Source of the DNA: Rhodocollybia butyracea
Lineage: Eukaryota > Basidiomycota > Agaricomycetes > Agaricales > Omphalotaceae
Assembly: GCA_015501585.1 (NCBI GenBank)
Contig: JADNRY010000029.1
Span: 124,001-188,000, forward strand
Direction of reading: 5' to 3'
DNA length: 64,000 nucleotides
Shown here piece after piece: positions 20,460-31,719 of this stretch. Both the position numbers and the translations under genes were made by a program. The notes beneath the pieces were generated by a model. It ran no database searches. It worked only from the letters and a program-made list of their open reading frames with translations, and was not told the origin of the DNA. How positions within the stretch are numbered: the stretch's first letter is position 1; every line of letters starts with the position of its first letter.

Positions 20460-22141
20460 ATGTCTGAACAACCAGCTAGTATCCTTCACTCTCGCAAGTT
20501 AATAGTCAACTCGCAGCCACGCTCATCCACTACAGCATATGTGCATACTGCGCCGCTGAGTGCCAGAGAGCTACTGGTTCGTTTACAGTATTTGTACATG
20601 GTAAGACCATCCCTATAGCCTGTACCTGGCCTCTGGGGCTGCTCCTAACCAATACGTCTATTTTGCAGAACCCCAATATCGTCGGCAACGAAGAGGACCG
20701 GTGCGCTATAACAGACATATGTCGAATAGCAGAACAAATTCTGTCCGAGTCTGAGTCTATCAACTCGGAGGAAGATGGTGTTTTGAAAGGAACTTTCGTA
20801 CCAGTGATAACAAGGTGAGATTCATTCCAAAAAATTCTCCTTTCCCTTAGTTCCGTAGAATTTACAGTCAGACTGACGTTTCTCTATTGTTAGTATCCTG
20901 TTGCAAACCATCGAATGCATCAACAACAACCCAGCTCCGGGTGTGAGCAATAGTCACACATTGGTTCACTGGTCTTGCCCGCAAGAAGAAGAAGAAGAGA
21001 ACCGTCCGTGGAAACAAACTGGAAGCGCTACGGGATAAGCTGAAAGTACTGCAAATCATCGCAACGGTGTGTATGTTTGTCCTTCCTAGAATTAAGTGTT
21101 GACATTGGACAATTCAAAGCCGTACAAGTCTTCCATCTCTGGCTCTGAATCACTGGACAATATTCTCGTTGTTGCTTCAAATATCAGTAGCGTTTGGTTT
21201 TTGTTGTGCGACAGCGTCCCAGTTCTGGGGGTACTCAAACCTGTACCTGCTGCGTTGACGCAGATCTTCCAAGCTCTCCAGGTATACTTACTCGCTCTTG
21301 TCTTGGTCTATCTGTTTGCAAGAATCCTAAATTAAATCCCGGATTTCTAGACTCTCCGATCCAATAACCAACTGGCAGAAGACATGCTTCGTATAGTGCG
21401 GGATGACATTCGCATGGTGGTACGAAAGGTTCAAGGAAATCCCACACGGGTAGATGAGGAATTTTGTAGAAACGTCCAAGAGTATTTCAGGTTTGTCGCT
21501 ACGGCTGCGCTTGTGTGATATTTTGAACGGAGATTCAACTATCTTTGGCCTTTATTTAGTCAACTTCAAGACATTGTTCTCCGGATAATTAAACTTAAAG
21601 GGCGTCGTACTTTGTTCAGCTCTTCGAGAGACAAGGGCGATCTTGAAATGCTCCGGCGTCAAGTTCTAGATGCCAGGATTGAATTCAAAGTACGTGCTCA
21701 CTGCTGTGAGCTCTTGGTAAACCATGATAATTGAATATGATAACACAGGAAAGAATTGCTCTTGATACATTTTTGGCTGTCCGCGAAACGCATCGCGAGA
21801 TGGTAGGAATGCGATTGCAAATCACGGCAGCTCTGGTATCAAATGTTGGTGTCTTTTACCTACAATGTTAATATCTTACCCGTTTGCCCTTGCAGCAGAT
21901 GTCGCCAGAGTTGGAAATTCCTGCTCCAGCTACACTCCCCGCTCCAGCTACGCCTTCGTTTCCAGAGCCTTCGGACTCTGTAGATGCCGAAGCGCTTGCC
22001 ATAGGGCCGAAGGAAGATCAACAACAGAGCTTTAAACAATGGGTGGCTGTTCGAGTTGAAGTAGACTTGAATAGGGCGTCTCATAGGCGGGGAAAAGTGG
22101 TGTCGCTCTTACCATATATATGGGTGCCTATTTTTTTTTAA
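20460..22141 (+). pseudogene. MLKL/HeLo-like helical-bundle protein, decayed copy
   Basis: Exon order matches the intact paralogue at 29935-31719. It starts MSEQPASILHSRKLIVNSQP, followed by an exon NPNIVGNEEDRCAITDICRI and later exons encoding the amphipathic bundle (QLAEDM, DDIRMVVRKVQGNP, QLQDIVLRIIKLKGRR). The third exon differs: an insertion near 20965 (19 bases where the relative has 12) and a gap near 21070 (11 bases fewer) both break the frame, which ends early in GSATG. Unless splicing differs, it is a pseudogene. The last exon ends SLLPYIWVPIFF. Its upstream region is also shared with the paralogue. Confidence 0.55.
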
Positions 22142-22938
22142 GACATAGATCAAAACTCGTGTTGTAACGAGCGAGACTTAGGCTTAGGAACCGATAAGGA
22201 CGAGATGGATCATACATATGATAAGATATGATTAGATATGACTTGTATTAGCAATCGATACTCGTGTTTTGCAATCTATATATCAGATTCATTAGTATGA
22301 CACCATATATTCTGCTTGGGTTTCCCCTTCTTCTACTAGTACGTTGATAATATAACCACTGATTTAGGATCTGCACTATGTGGTATATACCAAAGCTCAA
22401 CTGCCTCTTTCACTGACTGTAACCGTTTCTACTAATCAACCAGGGGTTGTTTTTGACGCTTCTCTGGTGAAGAATCGCGAGATTTTCTAGCGGGGCTGTA
22501 CCCGCAGCGGCTGCACCCTGGAAAGGACATAGATTGACGAACAACGGAATGGGTACAATCATGTACATAACATATATAGTGACTAGGAGGGATCAGGGAG
22601 GGTGGGTAATGCAAGGTATACAAAAACAACGGACTGAGCTCGTCGGGTTGGAAAGAAAGCACTAAACTGACTACGACGGCTCACTACAAATAAGTAAGTA
22701 GTATGTAAATGAAAATGGAAACATTGATGAAGGTGGCTGAAGAGCCGAGCATGAGTCAGAAAAGGGCAGTCAGCTGCGAGCGCGCGGAGCGTACCTGACT
22801 GAACAAGTACACTGCACCGACGGAAAGGAGAGCGGGGTCTGAGTCGCGCGAAGCGTACGCTGACCGTCGGTGAGTAATGAGGCGTGAAAGCAAGTAGCCT
22901 CCGAACTTACCAGGTTGATTAGACTCTTGCAAATCAAT
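22142..22938. other. Intergenic before the copia element
   Basis: No gene recognised. Includes an imperfect repeated motif rich in 'gcgcgcggagcgtac' and 'gcgcgaagcgtacgctga'. The copia insertion site follows immediately. Confidence 0.4.
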
Positions 22939-22943
22939 CTTTT

Positions 22944-23164
22944 TGTTGGAACTAAGAGACACGTTAGTACGATGTACAACTAAGCTCAGCCAGAAGTGAT
23001 GAAGGCTGAGGAAAAGAAGGGAACGTCAATACGTACAGTATAAGTAGAAATCCGTATCAGTGAAATAAAAGTTAAAACAAATGATAAGAACTCGGGTCTG
23101 ATATCTACTCGGTATTGGAGCTGTACATACCGGCGGCCATATACCGCGGACCGAATATCCAACA
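22944..23164 (-). repeat. 3' LTR of the copia element
   Basis: 221 bases, TG...CA ends, almost identical to 27636-27856. Contains 'gtacagtataagtag', a possible TATA-like region on the coding side, not tested. Confidence 0.95.
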
Positions 23165-23171
23165 CTCCCCC

Positions 23172-26100
23172 TCAACGAGAATGCATTGGGACAAGTCCCA
23201 GTAGTCGAGTTGCCTGTCGATGAGTTTCACCATCAAGAGCTTTGGTGAATATGTCGGCGACATTATCCCTAGAAGCAACAACAGCTGTCTGAATATCACC
23301 GCAATGAACCGCTTCACGAATCCAGTGGTGGTGAATTTTGATATGTTTGTTTGCATTAGTGACTTGGTCGGAATTAATGTTCTTCAAAGCCGAAGATGAA
23401 TCAACAAACATCTGAGTTGGTTCAGGTTGAGTGAAGTCGAGTTCCTGGAGAAGGGAGCGGAACCAAACAACTTCCCTACCACAAGATCCAGCTGCATAAT
23501 ATTCGGCTTCACTGGTGGAAGTCGCAACAGCAGTCTGTTTCCTCGTATACCAGGAAAAACAACCTGTACCGAAAGTGAGGGCGGCGCCAGACACCGAACG
23601 ACCATGTTCAAGGTGATCAACAAAGTTGGAGTCGGTATAGGCAAAGAAAAGGAGTGACTTGCCACCAAGGACGAGGACGAAGTCAACAGTCCCCTTCAAA
23701 TAGCGAATAATCCGTTTCACTGCTTTCCAGTGGATATGACCGGGATTATGCATGAACTGCGCTACTTGTTGGGTGCTGCGAGTGATGTCCGGGCGCGTTC
23801 GAGTGGAGGCGTGCATGAGAGAACCAACACCTTCAGCGTAGGGCACCAAGCGCATCTCTCTCTGTTCAGGAGAATCATCAGAAGGACAATCAGCTTTGGA
23901 CAATACCGTCTTTTCCATGGGTGTTCCAACGGGGTGAGCATCATCGAGTCGGAAACGCGAAATGAGAGACAAGATGTAGGAACGTTGGGAAAAGGAAATG
24001 GTTCGAGCAGATCTATCACGAGTAACAGTCATACCCAAAAATTGAGAGATCTCCCCCTTATCCGAGATATCAAAATGAGTACGGAACTCATCCTTGAATT
24101 GAATAATCTGTAGAATGGAGGAACCAAAGAGAGCTAGATCATTGACGTGAGTTGCAATGATGATTATTCCATCGGAAGAACGATGAAAGAAGACACAAGG
24201 ATCGGAAATGCAAACCTGAAAGCCAAGTTCAACCAAAACACTTTTTAGTTTCTCATACCAGAGAAAACCAGACTGCTTAAGTCCATAGAGTGCCTTGTTA
24301 AGCTTCCAAACCCACAAATCCTTTCCTCTGACTGCAAATCCGGGCGGTTGCTTCACATACGTTGGCTGGTCATCAGGGATGGTGCTATTAAGATAAGCAG
24401 ATTTCACATCAATGACATGAATTTCCCAATCCTGGATGGCCGCTACGGTTGCAATACCACGAATGGATTCAATACGAGCAGTCGGAGCGTGGATATCGAC
24501 AAAGTCAATACCCGGAATTTGGGTAAAACCCTGAGCTACAAGTCGAGCTCGGTAGACCTCAATGGCCTGAGTGTCGGCATTGCGCTTGATAGCGAAGACC
24601 CAGCGTGTACCAATGGCCTTACGGTCAGGAGGTGGTGGAACGAGAGAGTAAGTCCCAGTCTCCAAGAGCTGGTTAAGCTCGTAATGACAAGCGGCTTCCC
24701 ACTCTGCATGATCGGGAGAGTTGAGAGCCTGCGAAACATTGAATGGAATTTCACCACTCAAGATATGAGCCAGTTCGGGCATCTCCCCCTCATCCCCGCT
24801 ATCATCCATATCAAGCTCAACATGCGGAGGAATATCCTCATCAATCTGTGGCTGGACTTCTGCTCTCGCACGAGAGCGAGTCTTAGCAGGTGTAGCATCA
24901 GAAGGCATGCGGGGATTAGGACGAGGGGCACGAGGTGGAGGAGTAGCAGGAGGAACAGGAACAGGAGGGTCAGGTGGGAGAGCGGATGGAGCGGTTATAG
25001 GGGAAAACTCATCGTCATCTTTATAAGTAGGATTTTTGAGAGACGAATAATCATAGGACTCCCCCGCGGCGCTCAAAAGTCCATCTCCATTAGTGTTGTC
25101 ATCAAACTTCACAGAGATTGCTGAACGTACACCTTTACCTGGCGTGTACACATAGTACGCCACCCGAGTCTCGTCAAAACCTAGAAAAATACCAGGAGTA
25201 CCACGAGCGTCAAGTTTATGCTCCTGCGAGTTGTTGTATACCCAAACTTTACATCCAAAAGAATGCAATTTTCGACGGTCAGGGTGCTTCTTGTACCAGA
25301 GATGATAGGGTGTCTCCCCTTTAGGTAGAGGACTAGCATAAGTCCGGGCACGGATATTAAGAATGTACCAGACAGCGTAGCCCCACATAGAGAGAGGAAG
25401 TTGAGAGTGAATAAGGATAGTGCGTACCCGGTCAAAAATTGTACGATTGAGGCGCTCAGAACGGCCGTTCTGTTCAGGAGTGTAAGGAGCGGTCTTTTCC
25501 CAGCGGATACCATGCTCCTTCATCCAATCGCGCCACTCGTTGGTTATATATTCCCCACCATTGTCAGTGCGGAAAACCTTCAACTTTTTGCCGGTTACCT
25601 TCTCTACTTCAACTAACCACTGCTTAAAAGCAGTAAAAGCATCACTCTTGCGGCGAAGCAAGTAACCCCAAGCCATACGGGAGCAATCATCAAGAAACGT
25701 GATGAGATACCCCATGCCGGTCGTGGTCAAGACCGGAGCTGGTCCCCAAAGATCTGAGTGAACTAGGCCCAGTGGCTCTGAAGCTCTAGAGTTCGATTCA
25801 GGAAAGCGCGCACGGGTGAGCTTTCCCTGCGCACAGGCGTCACAGATGGGGGGTTCTGCAGCCAATTCTGAGGCCGTAAGTTTCACGGTCATCCCCTCAA
25901 GCGTACCCGAACGGTACAAGTCACGACAAGCGGGATAGTTCAAATGCCCAAGCTCGTTATGAAGCTGAACCAGTTTGGAGTAAAGCGGAGGTTTGTCCGA
26001 GGTGGAAGATGTAAACGCAGAGGTGGAGGGAGCAGAGTCAAGGTGATAAAGTCGAGAATCGTCCTTCGTTCCAGTGAAAACAACATCCTCCTCATCAATA

Positions 26101-27536
26101 AGGCGCTGGATAAAAGTACCAGCATCATCCTTACTGAATGTTACACATTTCCCTGCGCCAAAGACAGTATAACACTTAGCTTTGTCGAGTCGGGAAACGG
26201 AAATGAGGGTAGGAGAGGAGTCAGGAACGAAAGCAGTGTCCTTCAGATTGAGACGGACAAGTTGACGATGGCGACGACGCGCAAGAAAAACGGCTATACC
26301 TCGACCTGCAATCTTCATAGTACCATGACCAAATCCAGTAACCTTCTGAGAAATGGCCGGATGGTGGAAAGACATGAAGTCGGCACGAACAGAATGAATG
26401 TGAGACGTAGTACCAGAGTCGATAATGATGGGAGGCCTATCGGCAGTAGTACCAGCTGGATACACTGACTCAGACATAGGCTGGGAGGAATTCACATTTG
26501 TAGAAGTCTCGGTCACCGGGTAAGCAGAGAAATCGATAATATTGGCGCCCGAAGAAGATTCTACGAAATGTGATGAGGTAGACTGCTCAGTTTCACCTCC
26601 TCCCCCACTCTCCACATGGTGGGCTTTCTCTTTGCCCTTCTTCTTATTTTTCCCCTTTCTGTTACCTCCCTTAGCCTCCATAGCATGTTTCCCACCACCG
26701 GGCTTACGGCAAAAATCCTTGGTGTGACCGGGAGTGTGGCAGTTGACACAATAATAATCTCCACGGGCCGCATAGGAGCGTTCGAGCACAGCGACGGCGG
26801 CTTCTATGTTCGACATGCCGGAATTAGAGTTCTCGTCAGGATGAGCTGAACGGTAAGAACCTAAAATCTGTTGGACAGTCGACTCAAGAGTAGTGCTGGA
26901 GGTGAGAGAGAAACTGCGGATCCAGGTGTGCCAAGACCCGGTCGCACCTTCCTCATTGGGGAGAGTAGTGACAAGAATAGCAGAGGCAAACCCTTCCTCC
27001 ACAACGTACCCAGCTTTCCGGATATCCTGCAGAGCAGATTCGAAACCCTGAAGATGGGCGGACAAAGAATCAAAGCTATGCTGGAGCGGAAGTCGGCGGG
27101 TGAGTCGGGAGAAGAACGTCATGATGAGACCAGAACCCTGAGGACCATAAGTACCCGAAAGTCGTTTATAGGCAGCGGCGCTCGTAAGACCTTCTACCAT
27201 GCTGACCATGCTCTCAGAGATACACTGGAGAAGCATGTTCATCATATAAGAATCCATCCGTTGCCAGATAAGATACTTAGTGTCGGTATCGGAAGGACAA
27301 ACAAGCGCGCCCGACAAAATAGACTGACATCCTACTGTGCGAGCACCAGCGAGGAAGACGGCAGACCAAGACGAAAAATTCGTTTCACCTTTGAGCTTAG
27401 TGTCACGAGGGAAGAGTGAATTTCCACCACTAGGGATGGTCCAATCACTCGGAATAGTCGGCGCGGTCATAGTGGTCTGTGTACTCGAAGTAGTCTGAGT
27501 AGGTTGGGTAGTAGGAGCGGAAGGGGTAGTAGACAT
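23172..27536 (-). CDS. Copia Gag-Pol polyprotein
   Basis: One frame of 1454 residues encodes gag and pol without a break. In order: gag; a CCHC zinc knuckle at about residues 263-276 (CVNCHTPGHTKDFC); a protease site DSGTTSHIH at about 373; an integrase HHCC region (HNELGH ... CDACAQGK) and DDE core (HSDLWGP, FRTDNGGEY, PEQNGRSERLNRT); a reverse transcriptase (WVFAIKRNAD, IDVKSAYLNS); and an RNase H with KQTAVATSTSEAEYYA. The reverse transcriptase box normally read as VDD is HVND here, so the first Asp of the metal-binding pair is Asn. That would be expected to block activity if real. The frame is otherwise complete, which fits a recent insertion. Confidence 0.9.
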   Translation of the reverse strand: MSTTPSAPTTQPTQTTSSTQTTMTAPTIPSDWTIPSGGNSLFPRDTKLKGETNFSSWSAVFLAGARTVGCQSILSGALVCPSDTDTKYLIWQRMDSYMMNMLLQCISESMVSMVEGLTSAAAYKRLSGTYGPQGSGLIMTFFSRLTRRLPLQHSFDSLSAHLQGFESALQDIRKAGYVVEEGFASAILVTTLPNEEGATGSWHTWIRSFSLTSSTTLESTVQQILGSYRSAHPDENSNSGMSNIEAAVAVLERSYAARGDYYCVNCHTPGHTKDFCRKPGGGKHAMEAKGGNRKGKNKKKGKEKAHHVESGGGGETEQSTSSHFVESSSGANIIDFSAYPVTETSTNVNSSQPMSESVYPAGTTADRPPIIIDSGTTSHIHSVRADFMSFHHPAISQKVTGFGHGTMKIAGRGIAVFLARRRHRQLVRLNLKDTAFVPDSSPTLISVSRLDKAKCYTVFGAGKCVTFSKDDAGTFIQRLIDEEDVVFTGTKDDSRLYHLDSAPSTSAFTSSTSDKPPLYSKLVQLHNELGHLNYPACRDLYRSGTLEGMTVKLTASELAAEPPICDACAQGKLTRARFPESNSRASEPLGLVHSDLWGPAPVLTTTGMGYLITFLDDCSRMAWGYLLRRKSDAFTAFKQWLVEVEKVTGKKLKVFRTDNGGEYITNEWRDWMKEHGIRWEKTAPYTPEQNGRSERLNRTIFDRVRTILIHSQLPLSMWGYAVWYILNIRARTYASPLPKGETPYHLWYKKHPDRRKLHSFGCKVWVYNNSQEHKLDARGTPGIFLGFDETRVAYYVYTPGKGVRSAISVKFDDNTNGDGLLSAAGESYDYSSLKNPTYKDDDEFSPITAPSALPPDPPVPVPPATPPPRAPRPNPRMPSDATPAKTRSRARAEVQPQIDEDIPPHVELDMDDSGDEGEMPELAHILSGEIPFNVSQALNSPDHAEWEAACHYELNQLLETGTYSLVPPPPDRKAIGTRWVFAIKRNADTQAIEVYRARLVAQGFTQIPGIDFVDIHAPTARIESIRGIATVAAIQDWEIHVIDVKSAYLNSTIPDDQPTYVKQPPGFAVRGKDLWVWKLNKALYGLKQSGFLWYEKLKSVLVELGFQVCISDPCVFFHRSSDGIIIIATHVNDLALFGSSILQIIQFKDEFRTHFDISDKGEISQFLGMTVTRDRSARTISFSQRSYILSLISRFRLDDAHPVGTPMEKTVLSKADCPSDDSPEQREMRLVPYAEGVGSLMHASTRTRPDITRSTQQVAQFMHNPGHIHWKAVKRIIRYLKGTVDFVLVLGGKSLLFFAYTDSNFVDHLEHGRSVSGAALTFGTGCFSWYTRKQTAVATSTSEAEYYAAGSCGREVVWFRSLLQELDFTQPEPTQMFVDSSSALKNINSDQVTNANKHIKIHHHWIREAVHCGDIQTAVVASRDNVADIFTKALDGETHRQATRLLGLVPMHSR

Positions 27537-27615
27537 CGATAGAGACGAGGGTTATGCAGGAAGAGAAGATAAAAGATTCGATTCCGGTAATCACTATAAG
27601 GCTGGCTGTATCAGG

Positions 27616-27635
27616 CGGACTCGGGGCCCATAACC
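27616..27635 (-). other. Copia primer-binding site
   Basis: Directly inside the 5' LTR the minus strand reads GGTTATGGGCCC. This is complementary to GGGCCCATAACC, the anticodon stem-loop of initiator tRNA-Met around its CAU anticodon. Copia-type elements are known to prime from an internal (half) initiator tRNA, so this is a good candidate. The match is from memory of the tRNA loop, not an alignment. Confidence 0.55.
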
Positions 27636-27856
27636 TGTTGGAACTAAGAGACACGTTAGTACGATGTACAACTAAGCTCAGCCAGAAGTGATGAAGGCTG
27701 AGGAAAAGAAGGGAACGTCGATACGTACAGTATAAGTAGAAATCCGTATCAGTGAAATAAAAGTTAAAACAAATGATAAGAACTCGGGTCTGATATCTAC
27801 TCGGTATTGGAGCTGTACATACCGGCGGCCATATACCGCGGACCGAATATCCAACA
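27636..27856 (-). repeat. 5' LTR of the copia element
   Basis: 221 bases with TG...CA ends. It is followed by the CTTTT target duplication at 27857-27861, which matches 22939-22943. Confidence 0.95.
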
Positions 27857-28552
27857 CTTTTAAAACCAACTAAGCTGAGATTACCTCGCGTCTCCTCGCG
27901 CATAGTGTTCTTTCGCCCCTGCCGCCATGGCTATATCGACAGGAGTCTTTCGTGGGCTCTACACGCGGAACTTTTTTTATACGTTCTGAATATTGAGCCT
28001 TCGCTGAAGGACAGCCAGGGCCCAGAACTGGGCCAGATACACCTGGATTTGTCTCCTCATTGATTCTGGTATGCCATCACATGAATCTGGAGTTAGGCGC
28101 TGTCTATACTGTGGCTTTCGTTTGCCTCAATAACTAGCTGTTCATCGACATCATCCCCCACTGACATGCAAAACCTCGTCGGGATCGTACTACGCATCAT
28201 GTCGTAGTCAGGCGATACCAGTGGCAAGGACTCCAGCTCACGTTGAGGGATCCAGGTAGTTACTAGTTATTCGTACTGGTAGAAAAATCCATTTCAGGAT
28301 TCACGCTATAAAGGCCTCTAAAATAATGTTGTAGTGATAATGGATAAAACCCAAGTAAAGCGATGTAGGAAACAAAGTGTGACAACGAAAGGGAGTGTAG
28401 CCATAAGAATCAAGTGAGGTGCAAAAAAAAAGGATATACGGTAACAGTCATTCATCACAGTCCAGTAGTCCGATAACATATAATGTCAATCAATCGATAA
28501 CAAGCCTCATAAGAGAGTCCAAATGCAAACAGACAACAGCCGATACCCAACT

Positions 28553-29243
28553 CTACTGCCTGGTATAAGCAACAACATTTCTCAGCAGTCCAAAGCCCGA
28601 GAGGAACATCACAAGGAATGTCGCAAGAACAGCAACATAAGCAGGGTGAGCAGCGTAAGAAGAGTTCGAGCCGCTACACACTCCACAGTCCCAGCCTAAA
28701 ATAAACGGGTGAGTGGGAATCAGACCGGGCAAAAAATAGAACACGTACTGGCAAGCGGCGTGTACGGTTGAGGTGTATACAACGCAAAATTCAATGCTGT
28801 GTTCGCGGTGAGGAAACCCGGACGGGCTGTGGCTCCCAGACCTCGGTCATCGAATATCTGTAAAGAGTACTGCGTTCGGACTAACGGTGTCGCTAAATGG
28901 CTTTGTTGATAATCGTACGGTGTCCACATAAAGCTTGTCGCTGTTCCAGCCAAGCTCATGAGCGAATACGTGAACGAGTTGGCTCCAACAGCGTTTATGG
29001 TCAGCGACGTAGGGGTAGCACGGCTATCCAAAAGTGACAGCTTCTCCTGAGGCAATTTTAAAGGATGAAATCGAGTTGGGATGGCCGGGTCATGGAAAGC
29101 ATAGCGACTGGTGCAGTCTGAGGGATAGCAGAGTTGACTGGACTTGAACTTGATCGGCCTGAAGATGTGGAGTTGTTGGTGGGTGAGGCTAAGGATGAGG
29201 ACTGCGATGAGGACGAGGACGAAATGGTTACAGGTCGGTGCAA
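28553..29243 (-). pseudogene. DUF7137-like membrane protein, frameshifted copy
   Basis: Strongly similar to the gene at 32716-33402 in sequence and in its intron (donor after YTPLA, acceptor before the WDCGVC exon). Compared with that copy, 14 bases are missing near 29020, between the segments for GWSFSG and RATPTSLTI, and there are further small gaps near 29070. The frame is broken in the middle of the conserved domain. The C-terminal exon with the membrane helix (YVAVLATFLVMFLSGFGLLR) is intact. Confidence 0.6.
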
Positions 29244-29934
29244 AGGTCAGCACCGGTCGGGTTGGCGTGGAAAAGGCCTCATCGCCGCCGTGGTAAAAGA
29301 GCGGAGGCTTACCACGCAATCGCAGATGTACTGAACCCGAAATTGACCTAACAACCCATATCCTATATCCTTCAATCGGCCTTCTTCAGCATTTTTGAGA
29401 ATGTGTAGTGCGTGTGCGTATGTGGATTCGCACTCGCACTCGGCACGACAGATATGAGAAGTAAGTTTGTACTTCTCATTTACGCCCTTCAGTCTTTCAA
29501 AAGATCTTCAACTTTCCACTACGGAGGAAAGATACTCGTGTTAGGCTTCGAGAAGCAGGTCAACATTCAACGTCAACCACGACAGGTAGGATGGGGATAT
29601 ACCAGGCTATGTTGAAGATACATGCTGGATTGATAGAAGAAGTATCTAGGCGCCTTTGTATTACTCCGGCCCGGAACTCGATCACACCACTTGAACTCGT
29701 CGTCGACGCTCACATTTTTGTTCATATCCATTGTGTCGATTTCGGGTTCAAGATCTTCAATGTTGCGTTTAGCGCTCAACGTTCAACAACCAACGTCAAC
29801 ACTGAAGTGAATCACTTGATATACTTGAACTGATGTGTAAACGCATCTAATCCTAGCAAGAATCCTAGCAGCCTCGTGATCAACAGCTTTCTCTGTTTCT
29901 TTCCCTCTGTCCCCCACCGCTCCCACCTCGTACC

Positions 29935-31719
29935 ATGTCTGAGCAACCAGCCAGTATCCGTTGCTCGCCCGGGTCAATATTCAACTCGGGGTCACACTCC
30001 GGGACATCCACTACAGCGTATGTACATACTGCGCCGCTGAGTGCCAGAGAGCTCCTGGTTTGTCTACAATCTTTGTATACGGTAAGTCTAGATCTCATTC
30101 CTCGTCTCTGGAGCTGCTACTAACCAATACGCCCACCTCGCAGAACCACAACATTGTAGGCAAAGAAGAGGACCGGTGCACTACAACAGACATATGTCGA
30201 ATAGCAGATCAAATTCTGTCCGAGTCGACAGAGGAAGACGACGGTGTTTTGAAAGGAACTTTTGTACCAGTGATAAGAAGGTGAGAGCCAATTCCAAAAA
30301 TTCTCCTCCAGTTCCGTAGAATTGCAAGATTGACGGTCCTATATTATTAGTATCTTGTCGCAGACCATCGAATATATCCACGACATCCCAGCCCCGGGTG
30401 TGAGCAATAGCCACACACGCCGGTTGATTCGCAAGAAGAACAGGAGAAGTGTCTGTGGAAGCAAGCTAGAAGCGCTACGGGATAAGTTGAAAGTGCTGCA
30501 TATCATCGCACTGGTGCGTCTATATCTTACATGCCTGTCCTTCTCAGAACCAAGTGTTGATGCTGGGAATCTAAAGCCGTACAAGTCTTCCATCTCAGGT
30601 TCTAACTCACTAGACAATATCCTCGTTATCGCTTCGAATATCAGCAGCGTCTGGTTTTTGTTGTGCGACAATGTCCCTGTTCTGGGGGCGCTCAAACCCG
30701 TGCCTGCTGCGTTAACACGGATATTCCAGGCTATCCGGGTATACTTACTCGTTCTCGGTCTATCTGTTTGAATGAGTCCTAAATCAAATCTCGGATTCTA
30801 GACTCTCCGATATAATACGCAGCTGGCGGAAGACATGCTTCGTATAGTGCGGGATGACATTCGCATGGTGGTACGAAAGGTTCAAGGAAACCCCACCCAG
30901 GTAGACGAGGAATTTTGTAGAAACGTACAGGAGTATTTCAGGTTCGTTGCTACGGTTTGTGCTTGTGTGATATTTTATGACTTTGGCCTTTCTTTTAGTC
31001 AACTTCAAGACATTGTTCTCCGGATAATCAAACTTAAAGGGCGTCGTACTTTGTTCAATTCTTCGAGAAACAAGGGCAATCTTGAAATGCTCCGGCGTCA
31101 AGTTCTAGATGCTAGAATTGAATTCAAAGTACGTGCTTACTGCTGTGGGCCTTTTTATAAACCGTGATATATTGAAGATAATACGCAGGAAAGAATTGCT
31201 CTCGATACGTTTTTGGCTGTCCGCGAAACACAACGCGAGATGGTAGGAATGCGACTGCAAATCACGGCTCTGGTATCAAATGTTGGTGTCTTTTACCTAG
31301 AATCTTACTTCTGCTGGTAATATCTTACTTCTCTATCTTTGCAGCAGATGTCGCCAGAGTTGAAACTTCCTACTCCAGATACAGTCCTCGTTCCAGCTAC
31401 GCCTTCGAGTTACAGAGCCTTCGGACTCTGCAGATGCCGAAGCGCTTGCCATGGGCATAAGGGAGATCGACAACAGTCCAAGGACAGCTTCAAGCAACGT
31501 GTCAAAGTCAAAGTAGACTCGACTAGGGCGTCTCATAGGCGTGGCAAAGCGTCATTCTTATCATATATGGGTGCTTATTTTCTATTTTTTCCCCAGATGG
31601 TGCTTTGCCCGTATGTAAATAACCATAACCACTGTATAGTCCCAGTACAACCTCGTACCCTCAGTACAGTCTCGTACATGACATTATCTTGTCCAATATA
31701 CCAAAGTAAATATAACTAG
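29935..31719 (+). CDS. MLKL/HeLo-like helical-bundle protein, intact copy
   Basis: Seven exons, 29935-30081, 30144-30280, 30351-30738, 30802-30941, 30999-31128, 31189-31272 and 31345-31719, give 466 residues without a stop. Residues 1-170 or so are of no known family. The middle (SSVWFLLCDNVPVLGALKPV, then TQLAEDMLRIVRDD, QVDEEFCRNVQEYFRQLQDI and LEMLRRQVLDARIEF) has the spacing of the four-helix bundle plus brace seen in MLKL-type/HeLo-like N-terminal domains of fungal NLR proteins. There is no kinase or NTPase part. In fungi such bundles insert into membranes and kill or signal; that role is only inferred here. The C-terminus differs from the other copy through compensating small shifts. 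Confidence 0.5.

Larger units (their letters stand above)
22944..27856 (-). mobile_element. Complete Ty1/copia LTR retrotransposon
   Basis: A 4913-base element on the minus strand. Two 221-base LTRs (22944-23164 and 27636-27856) start TGTTGGAA and end TCCAACA. I found one difference between them (gtcAata against gtcGata). A five-base target duplication, CTTTT, flanks the element at 22939-22943 and 27857-27861. A primer site follows the 5' LTR and a purine tract (TTGAGGGGGAG) precedes the 3' LTR. A single long reading frame fills the inside. Near-identical LTRs mean a recent insertion. It landed in the middle helical-bundle/DUF7137 module. Confidence 0.95.

Noticed and set aside
26871..27419. 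Plus-strand open frame of 182 residues across the copia gag
   Set aside because: It is the reverse shadow of the 1454-residue Gag-Pol frame; composition and motifs support only the minus strand. The same applies to 24348-25124 and other frames in this element.
29120..29334. Acidic plus-strand frames opposite the DUF7137-like genes (also 33119-33676)
   Set aside because: They mirror the Ser/Thr/Asn codons of the minus-strand genes, and the intron and membrane helix support only the minus strand.
30511..30548. Intron in exon 3 of the intact helical-bundle gene
   Set aside because: GTGCGT and a CAG acceptor are present, but the interval is only 34 bases and removing it creates a stop, whereas reading through keeps the frame.
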